A stretch of DNA of 64,000 bases from NCBI RefSeq assembly GCF_030403505.1, contig NZ_JAUEMJ010000001.1, positions 1,014,606-1,078,605 on the forward strand, in the 5' to 3' direction. Shown here one piece after another: positions 54,088-62,773 of this stretch (position 1 is the first letter of the stretch; each line of letters starts with the position of its first letter). Made by a program: the position numbers and the translations under genes. The notes below the pieces were generated by a model. That model was not told where the DNA came from and searched no databases. It saw only the letters and a program-made list of their open reading frames with translations. This DNA comes from Glycomyces tritici (lineage in GTDB: Bacteria > Actinomycetota > Actinomycetes > Mycobacteriales > Micromonosporaceae).

Positions 54088-54495
54088 ATGACCGAGAAGA
54101 TCGCGATCCACACCACGGCCGCCCCGGCCCCCGCCCACGCCTTCCCCCAGGGCGTCCGCAAGGGACCGCTGCTCGCCGTCTCCGGCCAGGGACCCGTCGA
54201 TCCGGCCACCGGCGCGTACCTCCACCCCGGTGACGTGCGGGCCCAGACCCGCCGCACCCTGGAGAACGTCGCCGCGATCCTCGAAGCCGGCGGCGCCGGC
54301 ATCGGCGACGTGATGACCCTCCGGGTGTACCTCGCCGACCGCGCCGACTTCGCCGCGATGAACGAGGTCTACGAGGCGTTCCTGACCGAGAAGACCCCCG
54401 CGGGCGTGCCGTTCCCGACCCGCACCACCGTGATCTGCACCCTCCCGAGGGCCGAGATGCTGGTGGAGATCGACGCCCTGGCCTGCATAGACTGA
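54088..54495 (+). CDS. RidA/YjgF-family enamine/imine deaminase
   Basis: This 135-residue protein has the Rid fold with the motifs LAVSGQGPVDP, QTRRTLENVAAILEAGG and RTTVICTLPRAEMLVEIDALA, including the catalytic Arg in TRTTV. RidA hydrolyses the reactive 2-aminoacrylate-type enamines made by PLP dehydratases, precisely the product of the divergent D-serine dehydratase-like gene. Start ATG at 54088. The D-aminoacylase gene follows after 30 bp. Confidence 0.92.
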   Translation: MTEKIAIHTTAAPAPAHAFPQGVRKGPLLAVSGQGPVDPATGAYLHPGDVRAQTRRTLENVAAILEAGGAGIGDVMTLRVYLADRADFAAMNEVYEAFLTEKTPAGVPFPTRTTVICTLPRAEMLVEIDALACID

Positions 54496-54525
54496 CGCTC
54501 CGTGCCGAACGAGGGAGGGCGCCGA

Positions 54526-56178
54526 GTGGCCGCAATGGACATCGTGATCCGGGGAGCCGAGGTCGCCGACGGCACCGGCTCGCCCCGGTTCCGCGCCGAC
54601 GTCGGCGTCAAGGACGGCCGCATCGCGGCCATCCGCGCCGACCGTCACGACAGTGCTCGGCTCGACCGTGCCCAACACGACAGCGCCCAGCTCGACGGCG
54701 CCCGCGTCATCGACGCCGAAGGACTCGTCCTCGCCCCCGGGTTCATCGACATGCACGCCCACTCCGAGCTCGCCGTCCTCGCCGACCACGACCACCTCGC
54801 GAAGCTCGGCCAGGGCTGCACCCTCGAAGTGCTCGGCCAGGACGGCCTCTCCTACGCGCCGGTCGACGAGACCACCGCCCCGCAGATGTGGGAGGCCATC
54901 GCCGCATGGAACGGCCGCCTCGACGTCGACTACGACTGGCGCACCGTCGGCGAGTACCTCGACCGCCTCGACCGAGGCATCGACAACCGCGGCATCCCCA
55001 CCAACGCCGCCTACCTCGTCCCCCACGGGACGGTGCGGATGCTCGCCATGGGCTGGGACGACCGCGAACCGACCCCCGCCGAACTCGAGGCCATGAAAGC
55101 CCAGGTCGCCCAAGGCATGGAAGACGGCGCGTTCGGCCTCTCGGCCGGGCTGAGCTACGCGCCGGGCATGTACGGCAAGACCGGCGAGCTGGTCGAATTG
55201 TGCAAGGTGGTCGCGAGCTACGGCGGCTACTTCGGCCCCCACCAGCGCAGTTACGGCGCGGGCGCGATGGAGGGCTACGCGGAGATGATCGAAATCGGCC
55301 GCGGGGCGAGCTGCGCCCTGCACCTCGCCCACGCCACCCTGAACTACGGCGTCAACGAGGGCCGCGCCGCCGAACTCCTCAAGCTCGTCGACGAAGGGCT
55401 CGACGAAGGGCTGCCGATCAGCCTCGACACGTACCCGTACCTGCCGGGCATGACGATGCTCGCGGCGCTGCTGCCGAGCTGGTCGGTCGCCGGAGGCTAC
55501 GGGGCCCTGACCGAGCGGCTCCGCAGCACCGAGCTGCGGGCGCGGATCATCCGCGAACTCGACGTCGAGGGCACCGACGGCGCGAACGGCGTCCCGGTCG
55601 ACTGGTCGAAGATCGAGATCGCCGGGGTCGCGAAACCGGAGCTGCGCGACCTGGTCGGCCTCCGCGTGAGCGAGGCCGCCGGGGAGCGGCCCGCTTCGGC
55701 GTTCTTCCTCGACCTCGTCGAGCGCGACGAGTTCGGGACCGCCTGCCTCATGCACGTGGGCAATGAGGAGAACGTCCGCGCGATCATGCGCCACGGCGTC
55801 CACACCGGATCGACCGACGGCGTGCTCGCGGGCGACAAGATCCACCCGCGCGCCTGGGGCTCGTTCGCCCGCTACCTCGGCCACTACACCCGCGAACTCG
55901 GCCTCATGGGGATCGAGGAGTGCGTGGCCCACCTGACCGGAAGGCCCGCAGCGGTACTCGGGCTGAACGACCGGGGCCTCGTGAGGGAGGGCTTCGCGGC
56001 GGACCTGGTCCTGTTCGACCCGCAGACCGTGGACGCCCGCGCTACGTTCGCCGAACCCAGGCAGCAGGCCGCCGGCATCCCCTACGTGTTCGTCAACGGC
56101 GCCTTGGCGATCGAGGACGGGCGGCGGACCGACGCCCTGTCGGGCCGTTCGATCCGCCGCCCCTCGCTCACTCGCTGA
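54526..56178 (+). CDS. N-acyl-D-amino-acid deacylase (D-aminoacylase)
   Basis: This 550-residue amidohydrolase has the metal motif FIDMHAHSE (about 68-76), HLAHATLNYG, CLMHVGNEENV and HTGSTDGVLAGDKIHPRAWG, all typical of D-aminoacylases. It releases D-amino acids from N-acyl forms. A GAGGGAGGG ribosome-binding site (54511-54519) favours the GTG at 54526; an ATG at 54538 is an alternative. The Asp/Arg-rich insert near residue 45 (RLDRAQHDSAQLDGA) looks like a short duplicated low-complexity loop. Confidence 0.92.
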   Translation: MAAMDIVIRGAEVADGTGSPRFRADVGVKDGRIAAIRADRHDSARLDRAQHDSAQLDGARVIDAEGLVLAPGFIDMHAHSELAVLADHDHLAKLGQGCTLEVLGQDGLSYAPVDETTAPQMWEAIAAWNGRLDVDYDWRTVGEYLDRLDRGIDNRGIPTNAAYLVPHGTVRMLAMGWDDREPTPAELEAMKAQVAQGMEDGAFGLSAGLSYAPGMYGKTGELVELCKVVASYGGYFGPHQRSYGAGAMEGYAEMIEIGRGASCALHLAHATLNYGVNEGRAAELLKLVDEGLDEGLPISLDTYPYLPGMTMLAALLPSWSVAGGYGALTERLRSTELRARIIRELDVEGTDGANGVPVDWSKIEIAGVAKPELRDLVGLRVSEAAGERPASAFFLDLVERDEFGTACLMHVGNEENVRAIMRHGVHTGSTDGVLAGDKIHPRAWGSFARYLGHYTRELGLMGIEECVAHLTGRPAAVLGLNDRGLVREGFAADLVLFDPQTVDARATFAEPRQQAAGIPYVFVNGALAIEDGRRTDALSGRSIRRPSLTR

Positions 56179-56188
56179 GGAGGCCGGG

Positions 56189-57019
56189 TCACCCCTGCGC
56201 CGCGACGGCGAGGTCCTCCCAGTCGGCCCAGGTCTTGAGCCGGTCGGCGTAGGCCTGCTGGACCATCGGGTAGAAGCCGGTGCCGAACAGGATCCGCACG
56301 GGCGGGTCGTCGTGGTCGGCGAGGGTGAGGAGCGCCTGCGCGGCGGCGGCCGGGTCGCCCGCGGGCTGCTTGCCCGCGAACCCGGCGAGGCGTTCGCGCA
56401 GGGCGTCGTACGCGGGGAGCTTCTCGGCCATGTGGCCGTTGTTCATCGGGTCGGGGTTCTCACCCTGCCGGGTGGCGAACCCGCCGGGCTCGATGATGGT
56501 CACCTTGATGCCGAACTCGGCTACCTCCTTGGCGAGCGCCTCGTTGAAGCCTTCGAGGGCCCACTTGGAGGCGCTGTAGGCCGCGCCGAGCGGGACGGTG
56601 ATGAGGCCCGCGGCCGAGGAGAGCTGGAAGATCCGCCCGCTGCCCTGCTCGCGCAGGTGCGGCAGCACGGCCTGGACGACCCAGGCGGCGCCGAACACGT
56701 TGGTCTCCATCTGGTCCCGCAGCTCGGCCTCGGAGAGCTCTTCGACGGCGCCGATCTGCGCGTACCCGGCGTTGTTCACGACCACGTCGATGCGCCCGAA
56801 GTGCCCGACGGCGCGCTCGACGGCCGAGAAGACCGCGGCCCGGTCGGTGACGTCCATCGCGAGGGGCAGGACCGCGTCGCCGTACGTCTCGACGAGGCCG
56901 CCGAAGCCCTCGACGCCCCGGGCGGTGGCGGCGACCTTGTCGCCGCGCGAGAGGGCGGCTTCGACGAACTGGCGGCCGAGGCCGCGGGACGAACCGGTGA
57001 CGAACCAGACCTTGCTCAT
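56189..57019 (-). CDS. Short-chain dehydrogenase/reductase
   Basis: This 276-residue classical SDR has TGSSRGLGRQF (8-18), VVVNNAGYAQ, QLSSAAGLI and Tyr-x-x-x-Lys in YSASKWALEGFNEAL. It is clearly paralogous to the SDR at 14463, sharing the GATARG-type N-terminus and the FATRQG/FATDW segment after the active site. An AAGGAG ribosome-binding site precedes the ATG at 57019. No regulator adjoins it. Substrate unknown. It ends 10 bp past the D-aminoacylase stop (convergent). Confidence 0.91.
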   Translation of the reverse strand: MSKVWFVTGSSRGLGRQFVEAALSRGDKVAATARGVEGFGGLVETYGDAVLPLAMDVTDRAAVFSAVERAVGHFGRIDVVVNNAGYAQIGAVEELSEAELRDQMETNVFGAAWVVQAVLPHLREQGSGRIFQLSSAAGLITVPLGAAYSASKWALEGFNEALAKEVAEFGIKVTIIEPGGFATRQGENPDPMNNGHMAEKLPAYDALRERLAGFAGKQPAGDPAAAAQALLTLADHDDPPVRILFGTGFYPMVQQAYADRLKTWADWEDLAVAAQG

Positions 57020-57458
57020 GGTGGTGTCTCCTTCTGCATCAGTGGATGACGTGCGTTCGGTACTTGAACCGGACGGGCGCCGAATCCCTGACAGAAGGCC
57101 GCTATGAAGCACGACACACACCGTTCGACGGCGTCGCGACGAGGTGCGGCCGCCCCGGGAGGGGTGGCATCTGAACGGCGGCTCGTTCGAGTGCGGTGCC
57201 GCTCCCCGGACTCGGCGGGAGCGTCGTCTTTCCGAGGGCGGCAGCCGGGTCGCGCCGCTGGCCCCCGGCAGGCTGAGGGGCGGCGGAACGGAGGCTTGCC
57301 CCCTCTTCCGTTCCGCCGCCCCGGTCTCGCACCGGCGCCCCGCCACTTCGGCACGGCACCGGCGCCCCGCCGAGACGACTGCGCCGATGCTCGCGAAGCG
57401 GGCTTCGGCGAGCGGCGCGCCGGACGCCTTTCACTGCAAGCCGATCGCGTCGAGCCGC
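57020..57458. other. Intergenic region containing sugar-operon terminator
   Basis: These 439 bp hold the upstream region of the SDR gene and the terminator at 57277-57322. The rest is G/C-rich without recognisable genes; apparent open frames here are not supported. Confidence 0.5.
57277..57322. terminator. Terminator of sugar ABC transporter operon
   Basis: A perfect 16-bp stem (GGGGCGGCGGAACGGA, 57277-57292, with 57307-57322) and 14-nt loop lies 137 bp past the last gene of the transporter operon. Confidence 0.75.
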
Positions 57459-58295
57459 CTACTTCAGGCCGGAGGTCGAGAAGCCCTGCACGAAGAACCG
57501 CTGGAAGAACAGGAACATCAGCAGTACGGGCAGGATGAACATGGTGCTGCCGGCCGCGAGCAGGTTCTGGATCGGGAAGCCCTTCTCGTTGACGTATCCG
57601 GCGGTCATCTTCACCGCCAGGGTCGTGGTCTCATCGCTGAGCAGCAGGCTCGGGGCGATGAAGTCGCCCCAGCTGGCGGTGAAGGTCAGGACCATGCAGG
57701 CGGCCAGGATCGGTCCGGACTGCGGGATGAAGACCTGCCAGAAGATCCGCACATGGCCGCACCCGTCGAGGATCGCCGCCTCTTCCAGCTCCTTCGGGAT
57801 GCCCGCGAAGAACTGGCGGAACAGGAAGACCATGAACGCGGCGCCGCACAGGCCCCACAGGATCCACGGCACGTAGGTGTCGACCAGCCCGGCCTTGGCG
57901 AACATCAGGTAGGTGGGGATGAGCGTGATGATGCCGGGCATCATCATCGTGGAGATCAAGAGGCCGAACCAGAACTTCTTGCCGGGGGCCGAGAGCCGCG
58001 CGAACCCGTACGCCATCCACGCCGACGAGACGGTGGTCAGCACCGACGTGATCGTGGCGAGGATCAGCGAGTTGCGGGCGTAGCCGAGGTAGTCGATGAA
58101 GGTCAGGGCGTCGATGTAGTTGTGCCACTGCGGGGTCGCGGGGAACAGCTGGATCGGGAAGACCGAGAGCTCGTCCGGGGCCTTCAGCGAGGTGAGGACG
58201 AGCCAGCCGAGTGGCCCGGAGAAGATCACGGCGAGCGTGATCAGCGTGAGGTACAGGGCCGTGAGGCGGGCTCGGCGCGCGATGTCGACGTTCAT
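57459..58295 (-). CDS. Sugar ABC transporter permease (MalG/LacG type)
   Basis: This 278-residue permease has six helices and the EAA loop (ELEEAAILDGCGHVRIF) that docks the ATPase. It belongs to the CUT1 carbohydrate family with the 58295 permease. Its ATG shares one base with the stop of that gene (TGATG). No ATPase gene is in the operon; CUT1 systems in actinobacteria often share one MsiK ATPase encoded elsewhere. Confidence 0.94.
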   Translation of the reverse strand: MNVDIARRARLTALYLTLITLAVIFSGPLGWLVLTSLKAPDELSVFPIQLFPATPQWHNYIDALTFIDYLGYARNSLILATITSVLTTVSSAWMAYGFARLSAPGKKFWFGLLISTMMMPGIITLIPTYLMFAKAGLVDTYVPWILWGLCGAAFMVFLFRQFFAGIPKELEEAAILDGCGHVRIFWQVFIPQSGPILAACMVLTFTASWGDFIAPSLLLSDETTTLAVKMTAGYVNEKGFPIQNLLAAGSTMFILPVLLMFLFFQRFFVQGFSTSGLK

Positions 58296-59284
58296 CAGCC
58301 CTCCTTCCGCTCGGTGGGGTCGACGCCGCCGTAGAAGACGGCGCGGTTCCCGATCTTGAACACGATGCCGGTGATGAGCAGGACGAACAGGAACAGCACC
58401 CACAGCAGGGCCGAGGCGTACCCGAAGTGGCTCTTGGCGAAGTACTCGGCGTAGACGTGCACCATGAACAGGTAGTTGCCCTCCGGCACGGCCGTGACCG
58501 CGGCGGGGCCGTTGACCGGTGCGAGCAGCAGCGAGGGCACGAAGACCTGGAGCGATCCGATGACGCCGGTGACGACCTGGAAGAAGATGATGGGGCTGAG
58601 CAGGGGCAGGGTGATCTTGAAGAACGAGTAGGCCGGACTCGCGCCGTCTACTTTGGCTGCTTCGAGGAGTTCCCTCGGCACGTCCTGCAGGGCGGCGAGG
58701 GAGATGATCATCGAGCCGCCGACGCCCCACAGGATCATCAGGATGAGCACGAAGCGGGTGTACGGGTCGGCCAGCCACGAGACCGGTTCGCCGCCGGCGG
58801 CGCCGACGACGGCGTTGGCCGCACCGGCGTTCTTGTCGAAGATGATCTTGAAGGTCAGTGCGGCGGCCACGCCGGGCACCACGGCCGGCAGGTAGAACAG
58901 GGCGCGGAAGAGCGTCCGGCCCTTGAAGTCGCGGTTGAGCATGACCGCCATGACCAGGCCGGCGGCGACGCCGGTGGGCACGGTGGCGAGCATGAAGATC
59001 CCGGTGCGCCCGAGGGACGCGAGGGTCTGCTGGTCCTGGAAGACCCGCACGTAGTTGTCGAGTCCCACATAGGACCAGTTCGGTGAGAGCCCGTCGGTGT
59101 TGGTGAGGCTCATCCAGAACGCGTAGCCCAGCGGGAACAGCGTCAGGAGCACGAACCCGGCGATCCATGGGCCGACGAACAGGTAGAACGTCCGCGTCCG
59201 CTGCCCGGCCCGGCCCCGGGTGCGGCGGGGCCGGGCCGGTGCCGCGGGGGGCGTCGCTCGCGACGCCGGCAGCGTCGCGGTCAC
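58295..59284 (-). CDS. Sugar ABC transporter permease (MalF/LacF type)
   Basis: This 329-residue permease has a basic, Pro/Arg-rich N-terminus, six helices and the EAA loop (ELLEAAKVDGASPAYSF). It pairs with the MalG-type permease. The GTG start at 59284 overlaps the stop of the substrate-binding protein gene (GTGA). N-terminus fixed by this coupling; longer frames upstream are antisense-like noise. Confidence 0.94.
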   Translation of the reverse strand: MTATLPASRATPPAAPARPRRTRGRAGQRTRTFYLFVGPWIAGFVLLTLFPLGYAFWMSLTNTDGLSPNWSYVGLDNYVRVFQDQQTLASLGRTGIFMLATVPTGVAAGLVMAVMLNRDFKGRTLFRALFYLPAVVPGVAAALTFKIIFDKNAGAANAVVGAAGGEPVSWLADPYTRFVLILMILWGVGGSMIISLAALQDVPRELLEAAKVDGASPAYSFFKITLPLLSPIIFFQVVTGVIGSLQVFVPSLLLAPVNGPAAVTAVPEGNYLFMVHVYAEYFAKSHFGYASALLWVLFLFVLLITGIVFKIGNRAVFYGGVDPTERKEG

Positions 59285-60645
59285 TTCACCAGCTCCTTGC
59301 CTTCGTCCAGGAGCGCCTGCATGTCGGTGTTGAGCGTGTCGGCCAGCGCGCCGGCCGAGACTCCTTCGTTGATCGCGTCGGGCAGGTACTGGTTGAGGAC
59401 CGCGTCGAGCGCCTCGACCTTGACGTACGGGGAGAAGGACAGGACCTTGAAGTAGTCGGCTTCGGCTTCGGCGGCGGCGAGGGCCTGCTCCTGGGCGGGG
59501 GTGCCGGTGGGGAGGTCGGCGCGGAGGGAGAGGAGGCTCGGCAGGCCCCATCCTCCGGCGGCGCGTTCTTTGGCCGGGTCGCCGCCCATGAACCATTCGA
59601 AGAGCCGCCAGGCGTCGTCGTGGTGCTTGGAGGCCTTGGGGATCCAGTAGCCGGTGGCGCCGAAGCAGGGGCTGATGCGCTCGCCGCCCATGGTGGGGGC
59701 GGGGGCGAGGCGGGACGTCGCGGCGAGTTCGGGTTCGGCGGCGATCGCGCCGCCGAACCAGTAGCCGGACCAGGTCTGGGCGAGGCGTCCGGTCTGGTAG
59801 GGGGGCCAGTCCCAGCCGTCGGGGTTGGGTTCCACGGGTGAGAATCCGACTTTGGCGCGGGCGTATTCGAGGTACCAGGTGAGCGTCTGCTGCGCTTCGG
59901 GCGAGGAGAAGTCGACGGTGCCGAGGTCTTCGGAGAGGAGGCTGCCGCCGGCGGAGGCGGTCATGTTGGCGAGGCTGATGAACAGGCCGAGGCCGCCGGC
60001 GGAGAGGCCGTAGACGGTGGTGGTGCCGCCGTCCTTCTGGGTGAGTTCTCTGCCCATGTCGAGCCATGCGTCGTAGGTGACGGGTTCGGTCTCGGAGGGG
60101 TAGGCGAGGCCGGCGGCGTCGAAGAGGGCGGTGTTGTACCAGAACATGGCGTCCTGGGAGTAGTCCTTGGCCATGCCGTAGCGGGGGCCTTGGCCTTGGA
60201 CGGTGCCGTCGTAGCGCCAGACGTCGTTGACCGGGTCGAGGTCGTCCGCTTTGAGCAGTTCGCTGGAGGCGAAGTAGTCGTCGAGGTCGAGGGCGAGGTC
60301 GCGGGCGACGAAGTAGGGGGTCTCGACGGCGCCGAGGCCGCGGACCAGGTCGGGCGCGGTGCCGCTGGCGAGCATGGCGGTGAGTTTGGTGTTGTCGACT
60401 TCGACGCGCTTGATCGTGAGGTCGAGCTGCGCTTCCGCGGTCTTGAGGAATTCGGGGCTGAACTCGTTCTCCGGCGCCATGATCGTCAGCGTCGTCTTGC
60501 CGCCGGCGCCGCCGCCTGCGGAGGGGGCGCAGGCGGTGAGGGTTCCGGCTCCGGCGGCGGCCGCCGCGCCGAGGGCCGTGCCGCGCATGAGGTTGCGGCG
60601 GGTCAAGGGTGCCTGGGACACCGGCGTCCCGAGGGATCCACGCAT
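59281..60645 (-). CDS. Sugar ABC transporter substrate-binding lipoprotein
   Basis: This 454-residue protein has a twin-arginine-like signal (TRRNLMRGTALGAAA) ending in a lipobox TLTAC (Cys about 38), then a family 1 carbohydrate-binding fold (TIMAPENEFSP, AMLASGTAPDLV, FWYNTALFDAAGL). It catches a sugar outside the cell for the MalFG-type permeases. A GAAAGG ribosome-binding site precedes the ATG. The linked galactonate dehydratase and ROK regulator suggest a galactose- or galactonate-related ligand (inference). Confidence 0.92.
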   Translation of the reverse strand: MRGSLGTPVSQAPLTRRNLMRGTALGAAAAAGAGTLTACAPSAGGGAGGKTTLTIMAPENEFSPEFLKTAEAQLDLTIKRVEVDNTKLTAMLASGTAPDLVRGLGAVETPYFVARDLALDLDDYFASSELLKADDLDPVNDVWRYDGTVQGQGPRYGMAKDYSQDAMFWYNTALFDAAGLAYPSETEPVTYDAWLDMGRELTQKDGGTTTVYGLSAGGLGLFISLANMTASAGGSLLSEDLGTVDFSSPEAQQTLTWYLEYARAKVGFSPVEPNPDGWDWPPYQTGRLAQTWSGYWFGGAIAAEPELAATSRLAPAPTMGGERISPCFGATGYWIPKASKHHDDAWRLFEWFMGGDPAKERAAGGWGLPSLLSLRADLPTGTPAQEQALAAAEAEADYFKVLSFSPYVKVEALDAVLNQYLPDAINEGVSAGALADTLNTDMQALLDEGKELVK

Positions 60646-60689
60646 GGGTTTTCGCCTTTCAGGGAAGGGGTACGAAAGTCTGTGGACGA

Positions 60690-60719
60690 AGGCTAGCCCT
60701 CGTCACATAAGTACGTCAA
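60690..60719 (-). promoter_or_regulatory. Promoter of sugar ABC operon
   Basis: On the minus strand TTGACG (60719-60714) and TAGCCT (60695-60690) are 18 bp apart, leaving a 44-nt leader before the binding-protein ATG. Confidence 0.5.
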
Positions 60720-60724
60720 TAGTC

Positions 60725-60755
60725 TTGACACAGATTGTTGGACCGCCTGTATGAT
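60725..60755 (+). promoter_or_regulatory. Promoter of ROK regulator gene (leaderless)
   Basis: TTGACA (60725-60730) and TATGAT (60750-60755) are 19 bp apart; the ATG at 60762 falls at the expected +1. It lies back to back with the sugar-operon promoter, so one operator could control both. Confidence 0.65.
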
Positions 60756-60761
60756 CGGCTC

Positions 60762-61997
60762 ATGCCCCGGACGAAGAGCGGATCACTCCAGTCACTGCGC
60801 CGCGCGAACCAGGAACGGCTGCTGACCCTCTTGCTGCGCAAGGGACCCACGCACCGCGCCGAGCTGGCCCGCCGCGCCGACCTCTCGCGCACGACCGTGT
60901 CGACGATCGTCACCGACCTGATGGCGCGCGGTCTCGTAATCGAACGGGACGGCGACCCCCACGGGGACGGCCGCGCCAAGGAGACCCTCGCGGTCAATCC
61001 CGGCGCGGCCGTCGCGCTCGGCCTCGACTTCACCTTCGACCACGTCTGGGTGCACCTCTCCGACCTGGCGCACAACGAGATCGCGGGCGCCGGGCGGGCC
61101 GTGGACCCCGACCTGGGCTGGGCCGAGCGCATCGACGTCGCCGCCGACCTCCTCGACCGGCTCATCGGCGAGCACGCGCTCGACCGGGGCCGGATCGTGG
61201 GTGCGGGCGTCGGCCTGCCCGGCCCCATCGAGCAGGCCACCGGCATCGTCTCCACCTCGCTGCCCGACCAGCCGTGGTCCCATGTGCACGCCGCGGACGA
61301 GTTCAAGCGACGCCTCCGCCTGCCCGTGGCCATCGAGAACAACACCCGGCTCGAGGCCGTGGCCGAGGCCTACAGCGGCGCGGGCCGGGGCGTGCGCGAC
61401 CTCATGTACGTGGGCCTGTCCAGCGGCATCGCGGCCGGGCTCATCCTCGACGGCCGGGTCTTCCGCGGCGCGGTCGGCGCCGCCGGGGAACTCGGCCACA
61501 CCTCGATCAATGTGGACGGACCGGCGTGCCCGTGCGGCAACCGCGGCTGCCTCGTCCTCCACGCCGGCATCCCCGCCGTCCTCACCGCGCTGCGGCCCCA
61601 CTTGGGCGCCAAGGCGACCGTGGAGGACGTGCTCGCCGCCGCGGCGGCGGGCGACCGCGCGTGCGAAGGCGTGCTCGCCGACGTCGGACAGATGACCGGC
61701 CGCGTCCTGGCCAGCCTCTGCAACCTGCTCAACCCCGAGCGCATCGTCGTCGGCGGCGAGCTCGCCCGCGCCGGCGAAGTGCTCCTCGACCCCCTGCGCA
61801 CCGCGATCCGCAGGTACGCGCTCACCCTCGTGCGCGACGTCGACGTCGTCCCCGCCGCCCTCGACCTCGGCGCCCGCGCCGGCGCCGTCGGCGGCGCGGC
61901 CCTCATCCTCCGCGAGCGCCCCGGCCTCGCCTCGGCCCTGGTCGACCTCACCGAACCCGGCGCGCAGCCGGGCGATACGACCGCCGGCGGGCGATAG
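60762..61997 (+). CDS. ROK-family transcriptional regulator
   Basis: This 411-residue protein has an N-terminal winged helix (about 14-60, RAELARRADLSRTTVSTIV) and a ROK domain with the zinc motif His246 plus CPCGNRGC (256-263). The ENDxN kinase motif reads Glu-Asn-Asn-Thr-Arg (192-196), so the catalytic Asp is missing and it should be a sugar-sensing repressor, not a kinase. It is divergent from the sugar ABC operon, its probable target. The SDR and galactonate dehydratase genes follow on the same strand. Confidence 0.93.
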   Translation: MPRTKSGSLQSLRRANQERLLTLLLRKGPTHRAELARRADLSRTTVSTIVTDLMARGLVIERDGDPHGDGRAKETLAVNPGAAVALGLDFTFDHVWVHLSDLAHNEIAGAGRAVDPDLGWAERIDVAADLLDRLIGEHALDRGRIVGAGVGLPGPIEQATGIVSTSLPDQPWSHVHAADEFKRRLRLPVAIENNTRLEAVAEAYSGAGRGVRDLMYVGLSSGIAAGLILDGRVFRGAVGAAGELGHTSINVDGPACPCGNRGCLVLHAGIPAVLTALRPHLGAKATVEDVLAAAAAGDRACEGVLADVGQMTGRVLASLCNLLNPERIVVGGELARAGEVLLDPLRTAIRRYALTLVRDVDVVPAALDLGARAGAVGGAALILRERPGLASALVDLTEPGAQPGDTTAGGR

Positions 61998-62007
61998 GGT
62001 CGGCCGC

Positions 62008-62745
62008 ATGCATCGATTCGAGGGCAAGACCGCCGTCGTCACCGGCGGCGCCAAAGGCATCGGGGCGGCCACCGCGCAGCGCCTCGCGAGCGAGGGCGCG
62101 GTCGTGTACCTCGCCGACATCGACCGCGAGCAGGGCGAGCAGACCGCCGCCGACCTCGGCCCGAACGTCCACTTCGTCCAATGCGACGTGGCGCGGGCCG
62201 CCGACTGGGCGGCGCTCGCCGCCCAGATCGAAGGCGCCCAGGGGAACGTCGACGTGCTCGTCTCCAACGCGTACGCGATCCGCTTCGGTGCGGCGCACGA
62301 ACTCGGCGAGGACGACTGGGACCGGGTCCTCGACGTGACCCTCAAAGCCCTGTACCTCGGCGTCAAAGCCCTCGCACCGCTCCTGCCCGAGGCCGGCGGC
62401 GCGGTCGTCGCCGTCTCCTCCGTGCACGCCCACGCGTCCTTCCCCGGATTCGCCGCCTACGCCGCCGCGAAAGGCGGCGTCAGCGCGCTCGCGCGGCAGC
62501 TCGCCATCGAGTACGCCCCCGCCGTGCGCGTCAACACCGTCGTGCCCGGCCCCATCCTCACGCCCCAGTGGGACCCCGTCCCGGCCGAAGGCATCGCCGA
62601 CGAGACCGGACGGACCCTCCTGGGGCGCATGGGCGGCGCCGAAGAAGTCGCCGCCGCCATCGCCTTCCTCGCCTCCGACGAGGCCGGCTTCATCACCGGC
62701 GCCGAACTGCCCGTCGACGGCGGCTGGCTCATCCGGCACCGCTGA
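62008..62745 (+). CDS. SDR oxidoreductase of the sugar locus (possible sugar dehydrogenase)
   Basis: This 245-residue classical SDR has VTGGAKGIGAAT (11-22), LVSNAYAIRFG, VVAVSSVHAHASF and YAAAKGGVSALARQL, ending FITGAELPVDGGW. Asp at the end of the second strand (YLADIDRE) suggests NAD. Its position between a ROK regulator and a galactonate dehydratase makes a sugar (for example galactose) dehydrogenase plausible, though this is inferred. TAGGGT lies 7 nt before the ATG. Confidence 0.88.
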   Translation: MHRFEGKTAVVTGGAKGIGAATAQRLASEGAVVYLADIDREQGEQTAADLGPNVHFVQCDVARAADWAALAAQIEGAQGNVDVLVSNAYAIRFGAAHELGEDDWDRVLDVTLKALYLGVKALAPLLPEAGGAVVAVSSVHAHASFPGFAAYAAAKGGVSALARQLAIEYAPAVRVNTVVPGPILTPQWDPVPAEGIADETGRTLLGRMGGAEEVAAAIAFLASDEAGFITGAELPVDGGWLIRHR

Positions 62746-62773
62746 CCCACCTCCACAAGAGATAGAGGCTCCC

